Positions 1-5,948 of a DNA stretch of 6,043 bases are shown here, piece after piece. The notes beneath the pieces were generated by a model. The model made no database searches. It worked only from the letters and a program-made list of their open reading frames with translations, and was not told the DNA's origin. Position 1 is the first letter of the stretch. The number at the start of each line of letters is the position of its first letter. The position numbers and the translations under genes were made by a program. The stretch covers positions 1 through 6,043 of the forward strand of contig NJDF01000010.1 in NCBI GenBank assembly GCA_002254895.1. The letters are read 5' to 3'. The stretch comes from Thermoprotei archaeon ex4572_64. GTDB lineage: Archaea; Thermoproteota; Thermoprotei; Thermoproteales; Thermocladiaceae.

Positions 1-995
1 ATCAAATACCTACAAAAGTCTTAACAGAAGTTCTAGGTTACGGTTTAGGATTGAATGAACCTAGCATATACATGCTTTACAGAATTTTAAGAGAAAGTAA
101 GTATGAGAGTACTGAAGATTTAATAAGAGCTGTTGATGAGTACCTAGTCACTACAAGAACTGAAGCCGAAATGAAAGCAGCAATACTTAGGAGATTAGAG
201 TATGTACTTTCAAACCTATCTAGAGGCGTCATCAATGCTGATAAACTATTAATAAACGACTATGTAATCGATCTAAGTGATCTATCCATTATTGAAGAGA
301 AGAAGCTTGCTATATCGCTAGTATTGGCCTTAATTTACAGTAAGTACTTACGGATAGGAATACCTACATCTAGAGTTAGACATGTAATTATTGTTGAAGA
401 AGCTCAGAACCTATTTAATCAGAATTCCATACTTGATCACATCATTATGGAGCTTGGAAAATATGGCATCAGATTGGTAATGATAAGTAACAAGTTTCCA
501 AAAACTTATCTACTAAAGCATTGCTCATTAATAATTTTCAAAATGAGAATAGAATTTGAAGATGAAGTTAGTATTAGTGATGAGTTGAGAAGAATTATAG
601 AGAAGGCTAGAAATGATGAGGTAATAGTAGTTACAGATAGAGAAATATCAACCATAACTCCTTCACTAAAACCAATACCTAAACTACATATTAACTATAG
701 AGACGTGTGTGAGAGGGAAGTATTGGATAGGTTGGAGTCTAAGACAAGATTTGGAGGTAGTGAGTATGTAGGAAAAGCACTTAACGGTAAGGAACGTGAG
801 GAGAGATGCAGGATTAAGAGAGTTGAGAATAACTCCAATGATGAAGTTAATGTAAGTAAGAATGTAGAAGAGGAGTTTAGAGACATTGAAGATAGAATAA
901 AATTACTTAAAGAGAAAATTGAACAATTAGAGAACGTACTTCGTGCTGATGAAGAAATAATTAGAGAATTAATTAGGCAAGTCAAGAAGAAATAG
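1..995 (+). CDS. HerA/DUF87-like P-loop ATPase, C-terminal part (5' end outside window)
   Basis: The reading frame is already open at base 3 and runs to TAG at 993-995, so this is the end of a longer gene; the TTG at 51 is an internal codon, not a believable start. The visible protein reads as the second half of a HerA-type hexameric ATPase. A helical segment around 'YGLGLNEPSIYMLYRIL' (39-89) comes first, then a beta strand with 'VIDLSDL' (264-284). A Walker B motif follows, 'HVIIVEEAQN' (381-410), and then a sensor-like strand 'VMISNKFPK' (477-503). Walker A must lie upstream. HerA-family ATPases pump or translocate DNA, classically with NurA nuclease in archaeal end resection, and others work in plasmid or defence systems. 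The canonical TQRP-type sensor is changed to SNKFP here. The last ~45 residues (861-992) form a charged heptad-like coiled coil, likely a partner- or self-assembly tail. Family assignment is good; the role and the missing partner are unknown. Confidence 0.8.
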   Translation, partial: QIPTKVLTEVLGYGLGLNEPSIYMLYRILRESKYESTEDLIRAVDEYLVTTRTEAEMKAAILRRLEYVLSNLSRGVINADKLLINDYVIDLSDLSIIEEKKLAISLVLALIYSKYLRIGIPTSRVRHVIIVEEAQNLFNQNSILDHIIMELGKYGIRLVMISNKFPKTYLLKHCSLIIFKMRIEFEDEVSISDELRRIIEKARNDEVIVVTDREISTITPSLKPIPKLHINYRDVCEREVLDRLESKTRFGGSEYVGKALNGKEREERCRIKRVENNSNDEVNVSKNVEEEFRDIEDRIKLLKEKIEQLENVLRADEEIIRELIRQVKKK

Positions 996-996
996 A

Positions 997-1020
997 ACGC
1001 TATCCATGCTGAATTAGCGT
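997..1020. repeat. short inverted repeat after the ATPase stop codon
   Basis: ACGCTA at 997-1002 is the reverse complement of TAGCGT at 1015-1020, giving a 6-bp stem with a 12-base loop immediately after the stop codon of the ATPase gene. A 3'-end hairpin is possible. However, there is no T-rich tract behind it as archaeal terminators usually have, and a 6-bp repeat can occur by chance. Confidence 0.2.
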
Positions 1021-1048
1021 GATACCTATGGACAGACTGTACTTAGTG

Positions 1049-1072
1049 TTTCTTATACTCAAATTATTTAAT
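1049..1072 (+). promoter_or_regulatory. possible TATA-type promoter of the winged-helix/M48 cluster
   Basis: The AT-rich stretch holds TTCTTATAC (1050-1058) and AAATTATTTAAT (1061-1072). The second lies about 33-44 bases before the ATG at 1105, which would give a leaderless or very short-leader transcript, as is common in Crenarchaeota. No Shine-Dalgarno-like sequence precedes the ATG, which fits that view. Neither box is a strong consensus, so the exact position is uncertain. Confidence 0.35.
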
Positions 1073-1104
1073 CAATATTAACAGTGTAATATATAGCGGT
1101 TCAG

Positions 1105-1536
1105 ATGGCAAGTAATAACTACTTAATAACTGATACAAGAAAAGTCAAATTATTGGTAATTCAATTCCTCAAAGATCTCGTTCAAAATGCTAGAGGTCAA
1201 GTAGTTACCTTTCGACCAGCAAAAGTTGCTCAAGAAATAGCCTTCAAAACACGTAGAAGTCCAAGAGCTGAGTCAGTAATAATTAGAAACTTCTTTGAAG
1301 AACTTGTTGAACATAGATTAATACATGTCATTAAGAAGAGTGCTAGAGGTAAGGTGTATGGCCTTTATAGAGATTCTTTCCTTTGGAGAGTTCTTGAAAC
1401 TTACGAACCACACTACGTGTTATCTATAATTGAGGAGAGCATTAGAGGTCAGAGAGAGTTCAGTAATGAGATATTTAATTTAAACAATATCTCAAAAATT
1501 AACTTAACAATATCGCAATTAAATGATAAATTCTAA
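1105..1536 (+). CDS. winged-helix DNA-binding protein, 143 aa
   Basis: This is a small basic protein with the layout of an archaeal winged helix. There is a long first helix (residues ~11-30), a short strand 'VVTFRP' (33-38) and a second helix 'AKVAQEIAF' (39-47). An Arg-rich turn leads into a presumed recognition helix (~54-73). A beta wing 'HVIKKSARGKVYGLYR' (74-89) follows. The last ~45 residues are a less ordered, Asn-rich tail with no recognised domain. The fold is inferred from the pattern of hydrophobic and basic residues; I do not recognise a named family. ATG at 1105 is the first start after the upstream gene and sits behind a plausible promoter with no ribosome-binding site. Its 3' end overlaps the start of the M48 protease gene by 14 bases in another frame, so the two are probably co-transcribed and may be translationally coupled. 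A role as transcriptional regulator, possibly of its own operon, is inference. Confidence 0.75.
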   Translation: MASNNYLITDTRKVKLLVIQFLKDLVQNARGQVVTFRPAKVAQEIAFKTRRSPRAESVIIRNFFEELVEHRLIHVIKKSARGKVYGLYRDSFLWRVLETYEPHYVLSIIEESIRGQREFSNEIFNLNNISKINLTISQLNDKF

Positions 1537-2803
1537 CATAATATCAAAGTTAATTAAAGATAAGTCAAAACTTATTGAGTATTTAAGAAAAAACATTACA
1601 CAGCTTAAAGATATAATATACATAGCTGAACATCACAGAAACTCAGAACATACATTAAGATGTGAGAGTAGTGATGAGGGAGTTGAGCTGAGGATTAATG
1701 ATAATTTAACATTAAACTTCTGGGGCTCAAATAGCTTGATAAAGAAGCTGACATATGCGTCTATACTTAAGTACATAGGGACTGAAGGGGTTAGAAAGAT
1801 AGTAATACTACTTATAAGAAAAGAAGGTAAAGTGTATAGATGTACTGACTTACCTAGACTTAAAGATGCAAAAATCCAGATACCCATAGTGGTAGTTAAT
1901 TTTTTCTCAATAGCCTTTCTATCAGTAATCATATTCTTGCCCATATGTAGTATTAATATCTTTCCAGCACTTCTAACTATCATAACGTTGCCAATAATTA
2001 TACCTCTAACTTACCTATCAGTAATTGCTCGTAAGTTTTTCAAATTCGACATTTCAGATGCAATGATTGAGAAAGTAGTAATTAACTTGAGAGATGACGT
2101 TAATACCATCATCATTAATAGATTGGTGAAGCTTTTAAGAAGTGCAAAATTGAAGGTATTGTTCAGAATAGTTAATAATCTATCCAGATCTAGAAAGTAT
2201 GTAGAGAGTATTCAGACTGAGCAAATTAACATTAAGAATCTACTTAGCAAGTTATCTTCAAAGAATTTAAGCAAGACCAGAGTATATCTTGTAGATTCCG
2301 ATAAGTGTAATGCATCTTCCATAAAATTGCCTACTAGAGACATCATACTACTCACTACAAAGCTAGTAGCTCAGTTAGGAAGTGATGAACTGCTAGCTGT
2401 TCTTGCACATGAATGTTCACATCTTAAAAATAATGATAGTTTAAAATTACTAGCCTTAATATCTCTTGATCAATTCCTAAAGATACTAATCTTGGTGTTG
2501 TGCATATTCTATCTACATGTGAGTGTGCCTACAATAGTGATTATACTTATTCTCTACTCCATCTCTTACTATGCTTTGTTGGCTAAAGTGTTGAGAAGGT
2601 ACGAATATGTGGCTGATAAGTATGCATTAAAGATTACTAATTTCGTTAGTATTACGAAAGCTCTATTAAAGATAGGTTGGAGAATTGCAACTAAGGAATT
2701 ACTTTTAAGAAGTTGGTTAGATACTTTTCAGAAAATCTTCTCAACACATCCTGACATACTAAGCAGAGTATATTCACTATATTGTGAGTGTAGAGAATAT
2801 TAG
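1523..2803 (+). CDS. M48 family (HtpX-like) membrane zinc metalloprotease
   Basis: The zinc-binding HExxH motif appears as 'LAHECSH' (H296, E297, H300). The third ligand is expected in 'YEYVADKYA' (E361, with D365), and the typical M48 'THP' is at 408-410. The strand and helix before HExxH ('RVYLVDSDKCNASSI', then 'SDELLAVL') match the M48 core. Two hydrophobic hairpins, ~119-168 and ~312-353, give four predicted membrane segments, the usual HtpX arrangement with the catalytic site on the cytoplasmic side. HtpX-type enzymes degrade damaged or misfolded membrane proteins. Unusual are the ~115-residue soluble region before the first membrane segment and a long linker (about 128 residues) between segment 2 and the active site; the total of 426 residues is well above the ~290 of bacterial HtpX. 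ATG 1523 lies inside the end of the winged-helix gene and is the only reasonable start. Catalytic family is secure; substrate and the N-terminal region's function are unknown. Confidence 0.88.
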   Translation: MINSNIISKLIKDKSKLIEYLRKNITQLKDIIYIAEHHRNSEHTLRCESSDEGVELRINDNLTLNFWGSNSLIKKLTYASILKYIGTEGVRKIVILLIRKEGKVYRCTDLPRLKDAKIQIPIVVVNFFSIAFLSVIIFLPICSINIFPALLTIITLPIIIPLTYLSVIARKFFKFDISDAMIEKVVINLRDDVNTIIINRLVKLLRSAKLKVLFRIVNNLSRSRKYVESIQTEQINIKNLLSKLSSKNLSKTRVYLVDSDKCNASSIKLPTRDIILLTTKLVAQLGSDELLAVLAHECSHLKNNDSLKLLALISLDQFLKILILVLCIFYLHVSVPTIVIILILYSISYYALLAKVLRRYEYVADKYALKITNFVSITKALLKIGWRIATKELLLRSWLDTFQKIFSTHPDILSRVYSLYCECREY

Positions 2804-2832
2804 GAATATTTAGGTAAGATTTTGAGAAGACA

Positions 2833-3225
2833 ATGTCTCTTAAATATAAGATCAACGAACTGTTAAACTTCATTCAAAATAACATCGATGCAAGTTTTGG
2901 AAATGAATTAATCGCTAAAATTCTAGACCTTGAGAAAGATTGCTACATAATTCTTGCAAGTTTAGTAGAAGTAAAGTTTAGAATTGATGAATTGCTAAAT
3001 CGCTATTTAGGTAAAAAGTTAACATATGCACTAACTAGTGATGATGAGAAAGTACTGAACATAATTGGTCATGGCAAGTATCTTGACGAATTACTTAACG
3101 AAGTTCAGGATAAGATGTCGTGTATATACATTATTAAGAAGTTGAAAAGCTACGGCATTATTGATCTCGATGTTGAGCTCATAAATGGTGAGCTCAGAGT
3201 TAAGATATTTAGAAAAAGTTTTTGA
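2833..3225 (+). CDS. uncharacterised 130-aa soluble protein
   Basis: I do not recognise a family. The protein is mostly predicted alpha-helical, with leucine/isoleucine-rich amphipathic stretches (residues ~4-30, 36-60, 70-95) and no membrane segment or signal peptide. It ends in a helix 'IYIIKKLKSYGII' (98-110) followed by a beta hairpin 'VELINGELRVKIFRK' (114-128). That ending resembles the recognition helix and wing of a winged-helix domain, but the resemblance is loose and I would not call it DNA-binding on this alone. It starts 29 bases after the M48 protease stop, in the same direction and without a convincing promoter between, so it is probably the third gene of that operon. Codon use matches its neighbours and the frame is intact, so it is likely a real protein. 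A role as adaptor or substrate of the protease is only a guess from position. Confidence 0.65.
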   Translation: MSLKYKINELLNFIQNNIDASFGNELIAKILDLEKDCYIILASLVEVKFRIDELLNRYLGKKLTYALTSDDEKVLNIIGHGKYLDELLNEVQDKMSCIYIIKKLKSYGIIDLDVELINGELRVKIFRKSF

Positions 3226-3252
3226 AATGTAGAATTCAATTACCCTTGAGTA

Positions 3253-3271
3253 AAAGATATAAACTTTAAAA
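3253..3271 (+). promoter_or_regulatory. archaeal BRE/TATA promoter of the methyltransferase-DHS operon
   Basis: The sequence AAAAGATATAAACTTTAAA covers a purine-rich BRE-like stretch and two overlapping TATA-like boxes, ATATAAA (3257-3263) and CTTTAAAA (3264-3271). They are centred about 27-33 bases before ATG 3293, the spacing expected for a leaderless archaeal transcript. No Shine-Dalgarno-like site precedes the ATG. This is the clearest promoter in the window, and it marks the break between the protease cluster and the downstream operon. Confidence 0.6.
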
Positions 3272-3292
3272 CAACGTAGTATAATTAAGATT

Positions 3293-3976
3293 ATGCCTTA
3301 TGATGTACCATTCGTACCAAGTCCTGAAGTAGTTGTTAGAAGAATGCTTCAACTAGCAAATGTTAGAAAAGGAGAGATCGTTTATGATCTAGGCTGTGGT
3401 GATGGTAGGGTACTAATCATTGCTGCAAGAGAATTTGGAGCACGTGCCGTAGGTATAGAAATTAGAAAAGACCTGTATGAGCAGTGTTTAAGAAGAATTA
3501 GAGATTTAGGTTTAGAAGATAGAATTGAGGTTCTTCATGGAAGCTTCTTTGACTATGACATATCCGATGCAGATGTAGTTACATTATACTTGTTAACGAG
3601 TGTTAACGAGAGGCTTAGACCAAAGCTTGAACGTGAACTTAAGCCAGGAACTAGAGTTGTTAGTCATGACTTTGAAGTACCGGGGTGGAAGCCAATAATT
3701 ATTGAGGACTTATATGAAGAGTGGAGAAGTCACAAGATATACCTATACAGAATTAGAGGTGCTGAAATACCTGTACCTAGTAAGTTAGCTAGTGAAGTAG
3801 GAGATTATCTAGATCCTCTAAGCAAAGTAATTCTAAACCTAATTGACGGTATTGCATCCATAGAAGACATAGCGTTAAGGACAGGACTAACAATGAGATC
3901 AGTCAGAGAGATTGTGTCAAGACTTTTAAAGCTAGGCCTAATTAGAGAGATAAGAACTGTTAAAGATAATGCATAA
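3293..3976 (+). CDS. aKMT4-like SAM-dependent protein-lysine methyltransferase with C-terminal HTH
   Basis: Residues 1-157 read as a class I methyltransferase very like crenarchaeal aKMT4, the Dot1-type lysine methyltransferase that modifies chromatin proteins such as Cren7 and Sul7d in Sulfolobus. Seen here are the N-terminal 'VPFVPSPEVVVRRML' (5-19), SAM-binding motif I 'YDLGCGDGR' (31-39), acidic E56 in 'VGIEI' for the ribose, and 'HGSFFD' (82-87). The family signatures 'LYLLTSVNERLRPKL' (98-112) and 'SHDFEVPGW' (124-132) follow. Known aKMT4 proteins end near residue 160. This one carries about 65 more residues forming a helix-turn-helix: helices ~173-187, 188-199 and 200-217 ('MRSVREIVSRLLKLGLI'), with a short strand after. 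The extension is in frame with no sign of an assembly break. It starts a leaderless operon and overlaps deoxyhypusine synthase by 8 bases. The substrate is inferred from the family; the extra domain suggests DNA or nucleoprotein targeting. Confidence 0.85.
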   Translation: MPYDVPFVPSPEVVVRRMLQLANVRKGEIVYDLGCGDGRVLIIAAREFGARAVGIEIRKDLYEQCLRRIRDLGLEDRIEVLHGSFFDYDISDADVVTLYLLTSVNERLRPKLERELKPGTRVVSHDFEVPGWKPIIIEDLYEEWRSHKIYLYRIRGAEIPVPSKLASEVGDYLDPLSKVILNLIDGIASIEDIALRTGLTMRSVREIVSRLLKLGLIREIRTVKDNA

Positions 3977-4949
3977 CTTATCAAGAGTTCAGGACATAGA
4001 CTTCGAAATTCTAAATATTGAAGATCTTGTAGAAGCTTATGGAAGAGTTGGAGGATTTATGGCAAAACACTTACATGACGCTGCTAAACTACTTCTAGAA
4101 ATGTGTAGTAGAGATGACGTAACTATAATGATGTCGTTTACTGGAAACCTAATCGCTACAGGCATTAGAGGCTTAATTACACAATTCCTAAAGAGAGGTT
4201 TTATTGACGTAATTATAACTACTACAGGAACTATAGATCATGACTTAGCAAAAGCACTAGGTGGTGAATACTATGCGTATACTTTCGACGCCAATGATGA
4301 GGAGTTAATTATGAGAGGTCTTCACAGAATTGGTAATATTATTGTTAGAAAAGAACACTATGGATTACTTATAGAGAAATTTACACATAAAGTACTTAGT
4401 GAGATTACTAGTGAGAAATTGAGAATTAGTGTGAGAGAACTTTTATGGAGTTTAGGTATGAGGTTAAGTGATGATAATTCAATCATAAGAACAGCCTATA
4501 TTGAGAAGATACCAATATATGTTCCTGGATTCGTGGACGGTGCTTTTGGCACAGCCATACTTACCTTTAACGAAATTCAGAGAAGTAAAGGTAAAGAATC
4601 ATTAGTAGTTGATGTAATGCTTGATGAGAGAGAAATTATGGATATCATTTACAGTAGTGACAAACTTGGAGGATTAATCATAGGGGGTGGTATTAGTAAG
4701 CATCACTTAATATGGTGGTGTCAGTTTAGAGATGGTCTTGACTATGCCATATACATAACAACTGCTGTAGAATGGGATGGCTCGTTAAGTGGTGCTAGAC
4801 CTAGAGAAGCCATATCTTGGGGTAAAATTAAGACCCACGCAAAGACGGTTCACGTTTTCTGTGATGCATCAATAGCATTACCTGTAATTTTAACGTACGT
4901 TATGAAAAAACTTAAATTTAGAAAAAGAAAACAATTTCTTCACAAATGA
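3969..4949 (+). CDS. dys: deoxyhypusine synthase
   Basis: This enzyme transfers the aminobutyl group of spermidine, using NAD, to a lysine of translation factor aIF5A, making deoxyhypusine in the cytoplasm. Family motifs run through the whole length: 'YGRVGGFMAKHL' (24-35), 'SFTGN' (56-60) and 'TTTGTIDHDLAK' (84-95). 'PGFVDGAFGT' (186-195) and the glycine-rich 'GGGISKHH' (239-246) follow. Next are 'ITTAVEWDGSLSGARP' (263-278) and 'AISWGKIK' (281-288), whose K286 matches the catalytic lysine that forms the enzyme-substrate imine (K329 in human DHS). The length of 326 residues is normal for archaeal DHS. The end is a short Lys/Arg-rich tail (313-326). ATG 3969 lies 8 bases inside the methyltransferase gene and keeps the usual N-terminal helix; its own TGA overlaps the next ATG as ATGA. 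Expected to be essential and co-transcribed with both neighbours. Confidence 0.96.
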   Translation: MHNLSRVQDIDFEILNIEDLVEAYGRVGGFMAKHLHDAAKLLLEMCSRDDVTIMMSFTGNLIATGIRGLITQFLKRGFIDVIITTTGTIDHDLAKALGGEYYAYTFDANDEELIMRGLHRIGNIIVRKEHYGLLIEKFTHKVLSEITSEKLRISVRELLWSLGMRLSDDNSIIRTAYIEKIPIYVPGFVDGAFGTAILTFNEIQRSKGKESLVVDVMLDEREIMDIIYSSDKLGGLIIGGGISKHHLIWWCQFRDGLDYAIYITTAVEWDGSLSGARPREAISWGKIKTHAKTVHVFCDASIALPVILTYVMKKLKFRKRKQFLHK

Positions 4950-5923
4950 TTACTAGCTATGCCACTCTCCTTGTAGGCACATTCCTCACCTCATACTTAA
5001 CTGCTAAATTTATTTCAAGAATTAGATATCAAAGACTTCTAGTTCCTGATGTTCATAAGTTAGAGAGACCCTTAATCCCTAAAATAGGTGGTGTTGCTGT
5101 CATTACTTCAAGCATATATGCTCTCACATGCTCATACATCCTCAACATCATTGACACTAAACTAATGCTTCTTCTTCTTTTCTCGATCTTTTCGGGATGT
5201 TTAGGTCTCATTGATGATTTGATTGAGGTTGAACCTTTAATTAGAGTACTCTTAACAGTAATGCCTGGCATAGTGATCACATACTTAGGCGTAGTTTCTC
5301 AATTAACAATACCACCAATAGGTACTTTGCGAAATATGTTATTAATTAACACTATCACATTACTCACTTTACCCATATACTCAAACGCTGTCAACATGCT
5401 TGAAGTAGTTAATGGTGTAGTTCCAGCATCAGTATGCATAATTATGCTTACCATGACGTTAACCTCCATAATTGTAGGTAAGTACGTAAACATCATACCA
5501 TCACTGCTAGTACTATCTATAAGTCTTGGAGTATATCTACTTAACAGATATCCAGCAAGGATATTTAATGGAAGTTCAGGTACTTATGCTCTAGGTACTC
5601 TTCTCGGCACATACATGATTCTTTACGATATGTGTGTCCCATTACTAATAGCATCATTGCCATACATAATTAACGGCCTACTAATAATTACTTCAAGTAG
5701 AGGCTTCAAGACAAGACACAAACTACGTAGACCAACGGTAGTGAATTATGGTGATGGCAGAATAGTCGTTAATCCAGATCCTGAAGCACCTACAACTTTA
5801 ATGAGACTCATAGTTCTTTCCGGATCTAAGACTGAGAAAGAGATAGTAAACTCGATAATCATACTCTTCACAATATCAAGCACGCTGTCAATATTAACGT
5901 ATCTAGTTCTCATTAATTCTTAA
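4946..5923 (+). CDS. Alg7/AglH-like polyprenyl-phosphate GlcNAc-1-phosphate transferase homologue, divergent
   Basis: This is a polytopic protein of the MraY/WecA/Alg7 superfamily (glycosyltransferase 4), about ten hydrophobic segments in 325 residues. In archaea such enzymes (AglH) put GlcNAc-1-phosphate on dolichyl phosphate to start N-glycosylation. Visible motifs are 'PDVHKLERPLIPKIGG' (34-49), the Asp pair in 'GLIDDL' (D90, D91), 'SNAVNMLEVVNG' (146-157, Mg-site Asn N150) and 'NRYPARIF' (200-207). A basic loop 'TRHKLRRPT' (256-264) precedes a 'PTTLMRL' segment as in the Alg7 branch. Several usually fixed residues differ. The 'GD' after the PAR(V/I)F motif reads G209-S210, removing the third acidic residue. 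The lysine after the Asp pair (K125 in human DPAGT1) is R100. The NxxNxLAGxNG motif has EV for AG. It overlaps the DHS stop by 4 bases (ATGA). The frame is intact, so it is not an obvious pseudogene; it may be a paralogue with altered activity or a lineage-specific active site. Confidence 0.85.
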   Translation: MITSYATLLVGTFLTSYLTAKFISRIRYQRLLVPDVHKLERPLIPKIGGVAVITSSIYALTCSYILNIIDTKLMLLLLFSIFSGCLGLIDDLIEVEPLIRVLLTVMPGIVITYLGVVSQLTIPPIGTLRNMLLINTITLLTLPIYSNAVNMLEVVNGVVPASVCIIMLTMTLTSIIVGKYVNIIPSLLVLSISLGVYLLNRYPARIFNGSSGTYALGTLLGTYMILYDMCVPLLIASLPYIINGLLIITSSRGFKTRHKLRRPTVVNYGDGRIVVNPDPEAPTTLMRLIVLSGSKTEKEIVNSIIILFTISSTLSILTYLVLINS

Positions 5924-5948
5924 AAACTACTAAAGGTTTGTAAGAGTG

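Noticed and set aside
695..985. Open frame on the - strand opposite the ATPase tail
   Set aside because: It is antisense to the coiled-coil coding region; its Ser/Leu-rich composition is the expected reverse reading of Glu/Lys-rich codons, and it has no motif or promoter.
1005..1030. CTGA (1009-1012) followed by GTGATA (1019-1024), recalling D'/C' boxes of a C/D guide RNA
   Set aside because: There is no C box at the right distance upstream (that DNA is the ATPase stop region) and no CTGA D box downstream, so a C/D sRNA is not supported.
1633..1983. Open frame on the - strand inside the M48 gene
   Set aside because: It lies wholly within a well-supported gene, shows no domain, and is explained as a shadow frame.
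3175..3196. Repeated GAGCTCA 15 bases apart near the end of the 130-aa gene
   Set aside because: It is in frame and encodes the two strands of a likely beta hairpin (VELINGELRV); coincidence of codons is the simplest account.
3591..3610. Perfect tandem repeat of the 10-mer TGTTAACGAG
   Set aside because: It falls in a conserved part of the methyltransferase (LLTSVNE), where aKMT4 has a very similar protein sequence, so it is probably a by-product of codon choice; two copies in different frames suggest no function.
5053..5496. Two - strand open frames (5053-5280 and 5299-5496) opposite the Alg7-like gene
   Set aside because: Both are antisense to conserved superfamily motifs (PKIGG, LIDD, NAVNM) and have no features of their own.
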